64,000 nucleotides of DNA from Nemania diffusa (lineage: Eukaryota; Ascomycota; Sordariomycetes; Xylariales; Xylariaceae), in assembly GCA_038501195.1 (NCBI GenBank), contig JBBPUQ010000002.1, positions 2,666,001 to 2,730,000 on the forward strand, read 5' to 3'. This document shows, one piece after another, positions 1 through 12,387 of the stretch (the stretch's first letter is position 1; each line of letters starts with the position of its first letter). The position numbers and the translations under genes were made by a program. A model generated the notes under the pieces. The model had not been told where the DNA came from. It did not search any database and saw only the letters and a program-made list of their open reading frames with translations.

Positions 1-80
1 ACCTGCTTCACGTTAACCATAACGAAGCTATCGATCTCCGGGTAGGGTTCCTCGTAGAACCGGCAGTTTGTCAATGACAT
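1..80 (-). CDS. sui2: Translation initiation factor eIF2 alpha subunit, first exon only (partial)
   Basis: The reverse strand from position 80 encodes a start methionine followed by MSLTNCRFYEEPYPEIDSFV and then MVNVKQ. This matches the highly conserved N-terminus of the eIF2 alpha subunit at the beginning of its S1 RNA-binding domain. eIF2 delivers initiator Met-tRNA to the 40S subunit, and the alpha subunit carries the regulatory serine a little further on, outside this window. After the CAG codon at 5-3 the minus strand reads GT at 2-1, so this is probably a short first exon ending at a splice donor just at the window edge. The gene is divergent from NTE1, with about 785 bp between the two start codons. 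The identification rests on 26 residues, but they are distinctive. Confidence 0.85.
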   Translation of the reverse strand, partial: MSLTNCRFYEEPYPEIDSFVMVNVKQ

Positions 81-865
81 GTTGGGCGATTTCGAGGGTG
101 AAAGAAGTGGGACAAGGTTAAGAAGACTAAGGTGAAGGTGGCCGTGGGTGGCCTCGGTCGTTTTAAATCCTAAGGTAGGTCGTGAGCAGTTGCGATACAA
201 TATATTGTATTGGCTTGTTCTAAAAAGAGAATAAAATTCTCTCAAGAGGTACGAAAGCGACGGTGCTCCAAGATTGAGGCAACGCTACTGGGCTGTTGTA
301 TCGAAGGTGGAGGAGTCACACAGTGAAATTTCCATTTCGAAATCTTTACGTGGGGTGACAACCCCGCCAAAATTTAACTCTACGCAGTAACTCAGTTTCA
401 AAGCCACAGGCCCTTGAGCTAAACCTTACCAGATAGGTACAGGTACCGGTAACCGGTAGGGGCTGATCTGTGGCTGGTGAGATTACCTACAGCGGGTCTG
501 TCACAAGCTCCTGGAAGAAATTTTGACCGAGGACTCCACCATAGGTCACACTGGCAGGTTTTGAAAACCAAGCTTGGAAAGCACATGTCTCGGAGCTTTC
601 TCACCTTCTCTGCCATCCAGGGCGATTTCTCCCCCTTCATAGCTCTCATCCATCTGTCCCAAATGTCCGCCTCATCTCAGAGCTGCTGGAACCACGGCTC
701 CGGACTCATCCAGTTTGGACCAAGTTGCACCAGTGTAATATTTTATGGTCAACTGTTTCATGGTTTCAGACTCGCGATCTCCAACGGCGCTGCAGGATGA
801 AATACACAATACATCTTACCCGCTTCCCTAATTTCAAGCGGTAGTTCTCATTTTCACAACCCGAA
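81..865. promoter_or_regulatory. Divergent promoter region between eIF2 alpha and NTE1
   Basis: This 785-bp gap separates two divergent start codons (80 on minus, 866 on plus), so it must contain both promoters and both 5' leaders. Short open frames on each strand (around 419-800) have no recognisable content and overlap one another. A locally palindromic stretch with GGTACCGGTAACCGGTA-like sequence lies near 436-457. I see no clear TATA box, consistent with housekeeping genes. Confidence 0.5.
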
Positions 866-3800
866 ATGGCTGCTTCCAACTTCGCCAGCGGCCCTTCAGG
901 CTTGTCGAGCGCAGTTTCAAGCATCATGGCCAGCTCAACGGCAACAACTGAGGTTGTACTAGCTCGGACACAACAGGTAGCACAAGCCGAGGGCCCATCT
1001 TCTTGGCTTGGTCTGATGGCAAGGCTACTGCTCTTTATACTGCACATCCTTTCCACGATTCTGTACTGGAGTCTCAAGCTTACAACTATATCGGTGCCGA
1101 CTTTGCTGTTCACCTTCTTTTCGACAAGCTTGACAGTGACAATGAACGCTACCACCCTGTAGTTGGCCCGCACTCTTCTACGAGACCTCTAGTTACTAAC
1201 ACAAGCTTTAGGGCGCTAATACTATTTCTCATGTTTTCCGGTGTCACATGGGTTGTGCGGTACCGGTATTTGAACATGTATTCGCGTCTACCCCCGGAAC
1301 CGCAGCGCAAGGAGCCAGAATTAGATCTTTTCGCTGGTACTCACGATGAAGGCGTCAAACCTGGGCTGTCCAATTATTTGGACGAGTTTCTTAGTGCGAT
1401 CAAAATATTTGGCTACCTCGAACGCCCAGTCTTTCATGAGCTAACTAGGAGTATGCAAACTCGAAAGCTTATTGCAGGCGAGACGCTAAACCTAGAAGAA
1501 GAAAAGGGGTTTTGCTTTGTCGTCGATGGTCTGGTGGAGATCTTTGTGAAGTCCTCACAGGAGAGTCAATTGACAGCTTCGCTTATGGGTCTAGACTCCT
1601 CATTAGAGTCGTCATTTAGTGAAGAAGAAGATAACCCACTTCCTGGCCAGCAGCGGTATCAGCTGCTTACGGAAGTTCGGAATGGAAATCCCATGTCATC
1701 TCTGTTCTCTATCATGTCGCTATTCACAGAGGACGTACACCTGCAAATGCCGTCACAAGATCCATCAGAACGCATTTTGACGAACGAAGTCCCTAGCCCT
1801 CGAATGCCGCCCGTTACCAACGCCGTCAATCTTGGTGCTGCTCCATTTTCGAAGGAGCCGAGCTCTGATTACCCAGTAATGGGGTCCATGACGGGCACTA
1901 GGGAAACAGACACTATCAGACCGGTATCACAAGAAGGACGTATGTCTCTTCCGCGAATCCCCCCGATTTCATTGGATGACCCTCCCATATCACGACAACA
2001 GCAGCGACCTACGATCAAAAGAGTGGCCACATCTGTTCATCCTGATATAATCGCAAGAGCCACAACTGATACCACCATTGCCATCATCCCTGCTAGTGCT
2101 TTCCGACGCTTAATCAAGGTGTATCCCAAAGCAACAGCACATATTGTACACGTTATCTTATCAAGGTTTCAACGTGTCACTCTTGCTACCGCCTACCATT
2201 ATCTCGGGTTAACGAATGAAGTTCTACATACGGAGAAGAACATGATGAAATTCACAACCTTGCAACTACCAAATAATCTTAGGGGCGATGCTTTGGAGCG
2301 ATTGAAGGAGAAATTCAGCCAAGAGCGAGAAAGGCCTCGGGAAGAGGAAGCAGGTAAAGGAATTGCCTTGCATAACGCGTCTACAACTAGCCATCGCCGC
2401 AGGTCGTCCACAATCCTGCGCAAGGAGGCCGCATTACAGGCAATGTCTCAAGCTCGCCCACAATCTGTTGTTGGGTCCACGATTGCACATCCGCAGGAGA
2501 GACAATCAATTCATACCCCAAGCCCGGGAGATCTTCTGACTAATGTCCAGATGGCTCGGAGCGGTGGAGCTCATCCATCTGGGACGCTTGAAATTCCATT
2601 GACTCAACCCTGGCAACCATCCGATGTCTATAGCAAACATAGCGCCAGCCCTTCAGCCCAACCAGTTTTTAACCCTTTCACCGCTCAATCGCGGGCCCGG
2701 CTGTCGATTCATCCCCGAGAGTCCGTTGACGAAGACAACTTATTTCGCTTTTCTATTCTAGACTGCGTATTCAAAACTCTGGGCATGGGTGCTAGTAGTG
2801 CATCATCTAGAGGACCTGATTCCACGGAAGGTTCTCCGCGATTTGTGACACTTGATAGCAGACGACAAAAACCAGCGCTCAGCAATAACGCCTTTGGGTT
2901 CATGCCCTCCTTCGACGGTTATGCGGACTGGGATTCCGAGTCAATGACGTCTGGCGGAATATCGATGAGTGCAACTCCTAGTGCGCAAGTTCTAGCTTCA
3001 GAAATGAAACATGACGTCGAAATCGTTTTCTTCCATCAAGGCTCTGTTCTTATCGAGCAGGGAGAAAGGAGTCCCGGCTTATACTACGTCATAGATGGAT
3101 TTCTTGATATATGTGTCCCTTCCGATGATCCTGGCAGTGAGATCCTAAGTTCATCGGGCAGAACCACTGTCAATGCGATGCATCAGGCAGATCTACATGA
3201 TGCAGCTTCCCGAGCACCATCCAGTTTCGGCTTATCCCAAGAATCCAATCAATCCCGAAAAAATTCTGACGGGAAAGCATCGGCCTCCGCAAGACGTCGT
3301 GTTGGCTTAGTTAAACCAGGCGGAATCGCAGGCTATGTCAGCACAGTGTCCTCATATCGATCGTTCATCGATGTCATAGCCAAGACTGACGTATATGTCG
3401 GGTTTATTCCTCGCGCAACCCTCGAGAAAATCGTCGAGAGATACCCAACAATTCTCTTGACAATGGCCAAAAGGTTGACTAGTTTACTTCCACGTCTACT
3501 ACTTCATATTGATTTTGCCCTTGAGTGGGTTCAAGTTGATGCTGGCCAAGTTATCTTCAACAAGGATGAAGAAAGTGAAGCTATATATCTAGTTCTCAAT
3601 GGGCGACTACGCTTGGTCGAAGACAGACCGGATGGTGGGATGAGTGTCCGTGCAGAGTTTGGGCAAGGCGACAGCGTCGGTGAATTGGAAGTCATGACCG
3701 AATCCACTCGTACTGGAACATTGCATGCCATCCGTGATACAGAGCTAGTCAAGTTTCCTCGTACTCTTTTCAATAGTCTAGCCCAAGAGCACCCCAACAT

Positions 3801-5703
3801 CACGATCAAAATCTCAAAGATCATTGCCTCAAGGATGCGACGCATAATTGACGATCCTAGCACTTATGCGGGGAAGGACGCGGCAACTGGGACTTCAATC
3901 AACAAGAGTTCATCAACACTGAACATACGGACAGTAGCAATACTGCCCATCAGGGCCGGAGTCCCCGTAGTTGAGTTTGGAAATCATCTCATGAATGCTC
4001 TCTCACAGGTCGGAAATTTAAAGGGTGCTACGTCCCTCAATCAGTCTGCGATTCTGAGCCACCTTGGCAAGCACGCCTTTAACGGCATAGGCAAGTTGAA
4101 ATTATCACAATACCTAGCTGACCTAGAAGAAAAATATGGACTAGTAGTTTATGTCGCTGGTACGTACTTCGTCGCTTCATTCTTACTGTCCTCCTCACTT
4201 GTTATGATGAACAAATCTTTCCCAGAGCGCCGTCGATGAAGGCATAATAATACTCTAATTTTTTCCTGATTCAAATACCCTTGCATAACCCACCGAAAAT
4301 TTGAATCCAGTCACCGGGCTAACTCAGATTGGCCAGATACAAGCGTTGCTGCTCCCTGGACGCAAACCTGCATTACGCAGGCAGATTGTATCCTGCTTGT
4401 TGGTTTAGCAGAAAGTTCGCCTGAAATCGGCGAGTACGAAAGATTCATGCTTGGCACTAAATCGACTGCTCGGAAAACTCTTGTCCTTCTACATGCAGAT
4501 CGCGACTCAAATCCAGGGTTGACTAGATCATGGCTGAAAAATCGTGTATGGATCAACGGAGGGCACTACCATATGCAGATGTCCTTTGGCGCTACTGCCG
4601 TTCCTGCTCATCCTCCCGGTCCAGCCAAAAAGGGCGGCCCGACACTAAAACAACGTGTACAGACTCTACAAGCTGAGATACAAAGGTATACGACACGAAG
4701 AATTCGGCAACGACCATATTATTCTCCCGATACAGTCAAAGGGGACTTTCAGAGGCTAGCTAGAAGGCTCTGCGGCAAATCCATCGGTCTAGTACTTGGG
4801 GGAGGCGGCGCCCGAGGCATTGCCCATATCGGAGTGATAAAGGCTATCGAAGAAGCAGGCATTCCTATCGATATTATTGGCGGTACATCCATGGGCGCTT
4901 TCATGGGGGGTCTTTATGCCCGCCATGCGGATGTTGTGCCCATGTATGGCCTAGCCAAGAAGTTTGCGGGCAGGATGTCGAGCATGTGGCGATTTGCCCT
5001 GGATTTGACTTATCCCTCCGCCTCTTACACCACGGGTCACGAGTTCAATCGAGGAATTTTCAAGACCTTTGGTAAACATCAAATTGAGGATTTCTGGCTT
5101 GAGTTCTATTGCAATACGACAAACATAAGCAAGAGTAGGGCTGAAATACACACAAGTGGGTACGCCTGGCGATATGTTCGTGCATCCATGTCGTTAGCAG
5201 GATTGCTACCCCCGCTTTGCGATGAGGGCAGCATGCTGCTAGATGGGGGCTATATTGATAATTTGACTGTATCGCACATGAAATCCCTTGGTGCGGATGT
5301 TATTTTTGCTGTCGATGTCGGCTCTCTCGACGACGACGCTCCTCAAAGTTACGGAGATACGCTATCAGGCGTGTGGGCTTTCTTTAATCGGTGGAACCCT
5401 CTGTCCTCAATCCCAAATCCTCCGACTCTGGCCGAAATACAGGGTCGATTAGCCTATGTCTCTAGTGTTGACGCACTTGAGAGGGCCAAAGCAATGCCAG
5501 GATGTATCTATATGCGTCCCCCTATCGATGATTATGGGACGCTGGACTTCGGGAAGTTTGATGAAATTTACGAGAGGAGTTTTACGTATGGACAAAACTT
5601 CCTCGCTCGCCTAAAAGAACAGGGTATACTACCTTTAGTGGAAGAAATCGAGGCTAAGAAAGCACTCCGGCGGACAATGGCACCCCGACGGGCAAGCATT
5701 TAG
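866..5703 (+). CDS. NTE1: Lysophospholipase NTE1 (patatin-like phosphatidylcholine hydrolase)
   Basis: Predicted join(866..1158,1212..4159,4337..5703), 1535 aa, the usual size of fungal NTE1. NTE1 is an ER-membrane enzyme that deacylates phosphatidylcholine to glycerophosphocholine. Hydrophobic segments lie at about residues 51-70, 74-92 and 98-113, just before [20 protein letters not shown]. Three cyclic-nucleotide-binding-like modules follow, around [25 protein letters not shown] and [13 protein letters not shown]. The C-terminal patatin domain has the oxyanion glycine loop GGGGARG, nucleophile Ser1265 in GGTSMGAF and catalytic Asp1383 in LLDGGYIDN. Intron 1 (53 bp) has branch TTACTAAC and acceptor TTTAG. 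Intron 2 (177 bp) runs from GTACGT to GGCCAG and joins VYVA to [12 protein letters not shown] in frame. A stop lies inside intron 2, so splicing is required. No lesions are seen. Confidence 0.96.
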
Positions 5704-7555
5704 CATATAATACAGCGAAGCAAGCCCCATGTATATTAGCAATGCCTCAGTCATTATTTTAGCCACCCAGACCCCTTGAAGCAAGCCATATGATGCTCGC
5801 CCTTCTGATAATTCACGTATAAAAACTCCATCGAGATCAGTAGCAAGCATATCAGATTCCTAGAGTCCAGATGTTCCAAAAACCTAACCCAATCGTCATC
5901 CAAGCTTGTAGCACGAATTATCTAAAGAGGAAATGATTCCGGGATTGTAACAATTGTAAACTTTATAACGAATGCTCAGCATGGAATATGAGTACCATTT
6001 ACTAATTTGTTTAACCTATTTGGCAGCGACCGGCGGTAACACAATTAGTAATAGTTACGTATGTAAAGCATTTTAGACTAACTACTAAGTAGATCAAGAT
6101 CAATTTAACGTGAAATTGGGTGTCTGAGTAGGAAAGAAACTCGAAAACGACTCGATTATTTGTCGAGTATGTAATAAAGATAGGTAGGTTATTGCCCCTC
6201 TCTCGTAGGGTAACCCGTCCCAGCTCGACGGTAACCCCTGTCTCTTATCCAGAGGGATGCGATCAATATGGTGCGATTCCTAAATCCTACACTAGGTACC
6301 TAGATACAGAACCAATAAATACAGCCAATGAAGACTCGTCGTGCTGTCTCGGCGATATCTTGGCATTTCGAGACGATGGGTTAATCGCTGCAAGCTCATT
6401 CAAAATTTGGCTTTGTCAAGTTGATGAGATTAAATCTAGGATGGTGTGCGTTTTCCAAGTGTCACTCGTGGGCAATTGCTTGAAGATGCATCACATCGTC
6501 GGGCTTCTCACCGCCACCCGAACAGTAGTACGGCTGACGCCTAGACTAGCAAACTATTAAGTAGTAAGCTGCCATGACGTTACATTTGTATTACTGCACT
6601 TGTTATCTCGATGCCGAGCCTGCTGCTCGTTGACTGGCTCAGCCTGCATATTGACATGGACCGGGTGCCGAGAGGCACGGAAGCGGAATGGCACACGATT
6701 GGTATTCAATTGCTACACTGTCTGGATTGTCGTCGTGTGATATATCTGAAGTATCTATCCGTATTATAAAAGAATGCTCTTATTCACTTCTCTACGAGCT
6801 GGGGTAGAAATGATACTAAGTAGGATATCTCCGAGATAGTGATCCGATGTGGCCTTTCATTTATCTACACCCCTCGGAAAACAACTAAGTTTCGGGTTGG
6901 GACTAAGCCCATCGTAGTCGGGTGGACAGTGACGACGCAAGTGAAGAAAATCACCATATACGAACATGCTGTAATTGGACTATGAAACAAGCCCGGAGGT
7001 CCAACTCCAGGTACCTTATTGGGATTGGGCGCGGTGTAAGTCGGGTGAGGGCAAGGGACTCACGCTGTGGGACTCGCCCCGTCCCTTGTTTCACGGTCGA
7101 CGATCCAATAAGGGCTTCGCATTATGGTACTATATGGTACTATACCCATTTTGACGCTCAGCAATGACATCATGACATCGGCTTCGCTGAGAGACAGGGT
7201 CCCGCCGCAGGTGTACCGTCAAACCGTCGAATCGCAAACACTTCCGCCGCCTGCTCGATGATGTGACAATTCTACACGGTGCACGCCTCTCCCCACATCC
7301 TCCCTCTTTGCAGCGCTGCGGGTTGAAACCATGCCCCATGTTTTGCAATGACGATGCCGTCTCGCTCTTACTTAAGGAAGGGAGGGATAGCCTTTCTATG
7401 TACATATATATATATACATAAGTAGTCTAAGTGTGATGCATTTCAATGACCCAGAGAATAAATGCTCATTATCATGCCACCTAAAATGAATCATAAATAC
7501 CCTTCGACTTCACGCTAGCTACTCTAGTTACAACACTACCACAATACTATAGCAG
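5704..7555. other. Intergenic region, no gene supported
   Basis: This 1.85-kb stretch lies between NTE1 and the small charged-protein gene. The longest open frame (6192-6560, plus) gives 122 aa of unbiased, unrecognisable sequence and reads like chance. Around 6981-7115 there are short inverted repeats: GAAACAAG with CTTGTTTC, and CCTTATTGG with CCAATAAGG. They may be an old MITE-like remnant or chance. A (TA)n run with palindromic character lies at about 7402-7421. Confidence 0.5.
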
Positions 7556-7562
7556 GTTATTT

Positions 7563-7573
7563 ATATATAAAAA
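7563..7573 (+). promoter_or_regulatory. TATA-like box upstream of the 7656 gene
   Basis: TATATAAAAA lies about 90 bp before the ATG at 7656, a plausible TATA position given a short pyrimidine-rich leader (CTATCCACTTCCC) between them. This supports the chosen start. It is position-based inference only. Confidence 0.4.
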
Positions 7574-7655
7574 CAACTGCTATCCACTTCCCATCCTCCC
7601 GAGACGACTATACTACATTCGTCAAACAAGTCTACTATCCTACCGTGGAGCTACC

Positions 7656-8189
7656 ATGCCGTCCCTGAGTGACCCAAGAAAATATCTTCCGTCTCGAGCT
7701 CATCCGGAACACCGGCAAGCCCGGAAAGAGCTTGAGAAAGAGCATTCAGTCGGTTTGAAAGAAGTCGCCCTTCTCGGCCTTTTGGGGGTGAAGCTAGCAT
7801 GGAATATCGAGAAAGAAGTGCAGAAACACGAAGAGAAGAGGGAGAAAGAAGAGGCCGAGCAGAGGAGACGAGAGGAGCAAGAGCATCGCCGGCGTGAACA
7901 AGCACATCATGACCAAAGATTTGAGCCTCGTCGTGATCACGCCATCTCGGACGAAAGCCACAGCCACATGGCTCAGCGGGGTAGCCGGAGTACGTCGCGA
8001 AGCTATGCTCACGATCCAAGACGCCGCAACTCTGAGGATTATCGTCCGATTGTGAGATATGACGACCGGTATCGTGATCACGAACCACAATACAACTCCC
8101 GAGAAGATCGCCGACGCGATAGCTCATACTATCGCACTGTGAGATTTGATCAAGCGGATCACAGTAGAAGACGTCACGAGTCGCGGTAG
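7656..8189 (+). CDS. Small highly charged hypothetical protein
   Basis: Uninterrupted 177-aa frame. Residues about 20-45 contain the only hydrophobic patch (VGLKEVALLGLLGVKLAWNI). It is followed by a Lys/Glu/Arg-rich probable helix or coiled coil (about 46-85), then an Arg/His/Asp/Ser-rich tail with repeated RDR, RRR and DHE-type pairs, which is probably disordered. No catalytic domain is recognised. Proteins of this build, with a short hydrophobic helix and a charged disordered tail, are common as uncharacterised fungal proteins. A TATA-like box and short leader precede the ATG, and codon use looks coding. An antisense open frame of similar length covers the same DNA; the plus frame is preferred because of its organised sequence and upstream promoter. 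Function unknown. Confidence 0.65.
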   Translation: MPSLSDPRKYLPSRAHPEHRQARKELEKEHSVGLKEVALLGLLGVKLAWNIEKEVQKHEEKREKEEAEQRRREEQEHRRREQAHHDQRFEPRRDHAISDESHSHMAQRGSRSTSRSYAHDPRRRNSEDYRPIVRYDDRYRDHEPQYNSREDRRRDSSYYRTVRFDQADHSRRRHESR

Positions 8190-8611
8190 CCACTGAGAGC
8201 AACGATAGCGACGATTTCTCACCGGCTGATACCTGAACATTATCGTGTACTACGAGCCCCGCAGAGAAAACAAAACATAAAGAGCACGATGGTTGTCAGA
8301 TGAAAAGTCAAAACCAGTAATCTTGATGAATTCCACGCTGATTAGGAAGCACTCAAGAGTTATAATGAATTATGAAACATAGCGGACGTATAAGAGCAAA
8401 AGAAAAAAAAAGAAAAAAAAGGTCACGAGAGTAGGATAACTTACAAATGGAATGAGTTCATTCACATGGGTACTTTGAACAATACGAATAGACGACGCAT
8501 ACGACCGATACCACAGAGCATAGAAACTTAAAAGAATAAAAAGCTACATATCTATAAACCGTTAATCTTTGTCTATCATGAATCGTGATTTTTACCGGCC
8601 CATTCCGGCCT
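8190..8611. other. Convergent 3' intergenic region
   Basis: This 420-bp gap lies between the ends of two convergent genes. It contains an adenine-rich stretch (about 8399-8420, AAAAAAAAAGAAAAAAAA) and nothing gene-like. It presumably holds both polyadenylation regions. Confidence 0.45.
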
Positions 8612-10351
8612 TCAACTTTCAGCAAGGGTCTTCTCAGCAGAAGCCACCAATATCTCAAAGTGCTTCTGGATATGACGCTCCTCTACGAACGGGGTCGCCG
8701 GACAATGTCGGATGGCAAACACGCCTCCAACCACGGTGCTCGACAAGAAAATCTGGCCGTCAGCGAGCACGTCGTCGTACGACTTCTTGGTGAGCGCGTT
8801 GATCTCGAGGACGGTGGCCGCGGGCCCCTTGCCCTTGAGCCGGAAGGCCGTGAGCGCGAAGCGCGGGCCCGTGACGATCTCGAACAGGTCGGGGCGGGAG
8901 CGCAGCAGGGCGGCGAAGGCCTCGGCGAGGCCGACGTGCTTGCGGACGTGGGCCTGCAGGCCGCGGACGCCGTAGGTGCGCACGACGAACCAGACCTTGA
9001 GGCTGCGGAAGCGCCGGCCGAAGGGGATCTGCCAGTCGCGGTAGTCGGTGACGAGCCCGCTGTCCGAGTGCGCGTTCTGCAGGATCGCGAGGCTCACGCT
9101 CAGCGCCTCGGTCAGCCACGCGCGGTCGCGCACGTACAGCAGGCTGCAGTCGAAGTTGACCAGCAGCCACTTGTGCAGGTTCGTGTTGTAGCTGTGGAAG
9201 CGCGCCAGCACCGGCGTCAGGTGCTGGTACTCGGGGCACACGAGCGCCGCGCCCGCGTACGCCGCGTCCACGTGCACCCAGACCTCGCCCTGGCCGTCCT
9301 CGCGCCTCTCCCCTGGCGCGAGCTCCTCGGCGGCGCGCGCCGCGGCGAGCTCGGCGAGCACGTCGGCGATGCTGTCGAGGTCGTCGACGGCGCACGTGTC
9401 CGTGGTGCCGATGGTGGCGGTGAGGTAGAAGACCTCGAGCCCGCGGGCGTGCAGCGCCTCGATGGTGCGCCGCAGCTCGGCGCCCGTCATCTTGTAGCCG
9501 TCGGCGGCGTGCACGGGCACGGCGCGGAAGCGCACGCCGGCGATCTGCGCGGCCTTCTTGGTGGCCGAGTGCGTGGCGACGCTGCCGAGGGCGACGAGCC
9601 GCGTGCGGCGCAGCGCGATGGCGTCCTCGCGCGCCTCGTCGTCGCCGGCGAGGTGCGCCGTCGCCTCGCGCAGGTACTTGTCGCGCGCGGCGACCATGAC
9701 GGTCGCGATGGCCTCGGAGGCCGTGCCGTGGATCACGCCGCCGCCGCGCGTGGGGCCCGTCGAGAGGTAGCACGGCGGCAGGGCGAAGGCCCGCGCCAGC
9801 CAGTCCAGCACGATGGTCTCCAGCTCCGTCACCACGGGCGAGCAGATCCAGTTGAAGGCGGCGCCCGTGAACGCCGTCGAGTACATCTCGCCCAGCATCG
9901 CCGGGAAGCTGCTCGAGGCGGGGAACCAAGCCAGGAAGTTAGGGGATTGCCTGTTTGACGTGGCCGTGTGACGGCATGGTTAGCTAAAGAGTCCAAGTCC
10001 ACCTCACTGCAGCGCAGTCGATGAGGAACCGATGGGTATAAGAAGCCGTGTCTGGTGTATTATCATACCAGTGCGTGATCCCCGGAAGCACCTTCGTCTC
10101 CATGTCCTTGTGGATATCGGCCCATGTCTCAGGGTCCTGCGGCGCCTCTTGTGGTAGCAGCTTTCTCAGGTACCCCGGCTCTACGGTGGGCACGACCCGG
10201 CGATCCTCGATCGTGTCATAGTATTTGACGACTGTGGGAACATAAAAGAATAGAGTGAGTTCTTGCTGCTTTTCACTGAATATTCATGCTCTCGGTACTC
10301 ACTCTCGTCGATGGATGAGATGGCCGCTTCTCGGAACTGTTGAGAGTCCAT
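8612..10351 (-). CDS. PLP-dependent aromatic-L-amino-acid decarboxylase family enzyme
   Basis: Predicted complement(join(8612..9950,10069..10231,10303..10351)), 516 aa. The start MDSQQFREAAISSIDE joins across a 71-bp intron (GTGAGT/ACAG) to IVKYYDTIEDRRVVPTVEPG. A 118-bp intron (GTATGA/CAG, branch GCTAAC) then restores THWQSPNFLAWFPASSSFP. This is the standard N-terminus of group II decarboxylases (tyrosine, DOPA or tryptophan decarboxylase type). The PLP-binding motif NLHKW puts the Schiff-base lysine at about residue 331, and HVDAAYAG supplies the PLP-contacting aspartate at about 299. Length is normal for fungal members. The substrate cannot be read from sequence; such enzymes make aromatic amines and are often secondary-metabolism linked. 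Most of exon 3 is extremely G/C rich, unlike its neighbours and its own last 190 bases. An acidic/Ala insertion (AARAAEELAPGERRED) precedes HVDAAYAG. Confidence 0.93.
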
Positions 10352-12174
10352 GGCTTTTGATGCTAAAGAATGTTGCTGATCTTGGGGGAAGATGCTTGAG
10401 AAAATGAGACTCTATTCTAAGTAATTGTATGATTTTCCTTTTTCCCCTTTCCACATTCTAAATGTTTAGCGAGTGAAATCGCAATATTATATGATTAGGC
10501 TATAGACCAGGTGCATTGTCGATTTTATATACTTGTGTTCATGAAGTTTGAACAGGTCTACTAGAAGAGGGGCTATCGATTAGGTCTAATGTGTGCCTAA
10601 TGTAAGGTGTGCAGTGCCGTACAATAGGTACTACCTAGGTACCTTACTTGAGAAAAATTAGTGGGTAAGTCTAGCAGGTCGCTTTAGTCTTAGCTCTCTA
10701 TATAGATGGCATCTCACAGCTCCTCCAAAGGGCGTACTTTGCTTTATTTGAATGTCAAACTTGACAAGCCCTTGTCAATACGGTGTCAATGTCATGTCAA
10801 TTCTTATCATGGTTTCCGGTCTCGGCGGCAAAACACAGCGTTAATCCTCTCTAAGCTAACGCCCTAGTAGCCCACGTCCCACATGATGATTGTATGTGAC
10901 ATCCTGGATGCATAGTACACAGAAATCAGAAATCGGGACCAAGATGATGTCCCACTGCCCAAGCTTGCTAGCCGAGAAGTCGCGGAATCGTACTTCCTAC
11001 CGAGATATTAGGCATGGTAGTATACAAATACTAGCAATTTGATTCCACATTTATAAATTCCTCTTATAAAGCTTGCCAGCAATCATGATTCAACGTTATT
11101 ATTGAAGACATAAAAATAGATGCTTAAGCACAGAATCACTGATTTGAGCATACCACGGACCGGTTCGGCCCGCTGTAGAATTAACGGCCCGCAGTTCTCT
11201 CAACATCACCCCTATTCATCAAGCTCGCAACAGTAGCGTCGATCATTTTAAAGATTTAATATAACTCACTTAAACTACATTCCAAAATGTATAGGAAATC
11301 CCAACTAAGTGTGTGCGTCGTATGACCCCTTGGAGAATCATCGTTGCTACCCCGCATACTGTCTATGCGAACACGATTTTGTAGAAGGGTAGTTCAGCAG
11401 CTTGGCTACCTAGCTTGATACCAAATAAAATTCGTCAACTTCGCATACACTAACCAATATGTGAGTCGCACAACTAGATACAGGCCCTATAGTGAGTGCT
11501 CTTCGGTTTTTTCCGAGTGCGCAGAGAGAGATATTAGGAAGATAACTAGGAGAGATAATATTAGAAACGGCCTGGCAGTAAGATTGATACATGTTGGATA
11601 TCTCCGACCTGTATTCCGTTCGGTCCGTAAAATCGTAGGGCTTACAGGCCACGACCTATTAACCCAACGCATACCGGTACTCAATAGCGGTATGTAAATG
11701 AAGGGGTATTGATGTGCCTATCCCCCCGCATGTCACGTCAACTGCGTAGCCGAAGATGGATGCGTGAAACTCGCCAAAATCAACTAGACCAATGATGTTA
11801 CTACATGTACAGCGAGTGCAACCCACCCTACAGTAGCAGCGATCTTGGTTATGATCGAAAGATACTTCCGAAATGTATTATGCGGTGAGATCTTTGATCG
11901 TAAGATACATTTCATAAGTGCATTTCGATCACGACCCAGATTAAAAGGTACTCGTAGCAAGTCAAGTATAATCACCGAACTGAGCATTATATCCTATTAG
12001 AATAAAATTCTAGCACCAGTAACTCTTAGATGAACCCCGCCTCATTGGTAGAGGATGAAGCAGACATTAGTAAGGGTTAGCAGTATAGATCGTAGACATT
12101 CCGATTCTTAATTTCCTCTAGTAGTAGCAGATAATGCATCTTTATGAATCTGTTGTGAAAACCAAATTAAAAAA
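10352..12174. other. Intergenic region upstream of the decarboxylase
   Basis: About 1.8 kb with no supported gene. The first hundred bases hold the decarboxylase promoter. Overlapping short frames on both strands near 11410-11697 are mutually antisense and show no family features. Short TACCTAGGTACC-type palindromes occur near 10629-10642. I see no repeat or RNA gene here. Confidence 0.5.
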
Positions 12175-12231
12175 ATGTCACCCCTGAGCGACCGAGAGCC
12201 GTCAGAAGCGCCATTGAGTCCGGAGAAGCGA
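12175..12231 (+). other. Possible upstream coding exon of the zinc-finger gene
   Basis: An ATG opens 19 codons reading MSPLSDREPSEAPLSPEKR and ending exactly at a good donor, GTAAGC. The same reading occurs inside the downstream frame as ISPPSDQEP (12493-12519), from a 27-base repeat with five transitions. I could not find an acceptor in the right phase that joins it convincingly to the 12388 frame, so it is reported as a candidate only. Confidence 0.3.
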
Positions 12232-12387
12232 GTAAGCTTTCCCTGTCATGACAGGACGGACATGAGTCCATCATGCCATCTACGAGTGTGGTATTGTGTA
12301 AGCCAGATAACAGCGTTTTGCAAGAGATCCTGTTAATGACAACGTCTTTAATAGTACGAGTGCGGGCACGGGCCTCTTAATCCTTCT

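Noticed and set aside
766..1173. 135-codon minus frame over the NTE1 start
   Set aside because: Antisense to NTE1 exon 1, whose membrane segments and splice junction are convincing.
6192..6560. 122-codon frame in the NTE1 downstream intergenic region
   Set aside because: No recognisable features, no promoter or splice support, and ordinary chance length.
8585..9958. 457-codon plus-strand open frame across the decarboxylase
   Set aside because: It is the antisense shadow of a G/C-saturated coding exon. Its translation is Ala/Arg/Gly/Glu repeats, while the minus strand has PLP-enzyme motifs and proper splice junctions.
11410..11697. Three overlapping frames of 65-80 codons
   Set aside because: Mutually antisense and featureless.
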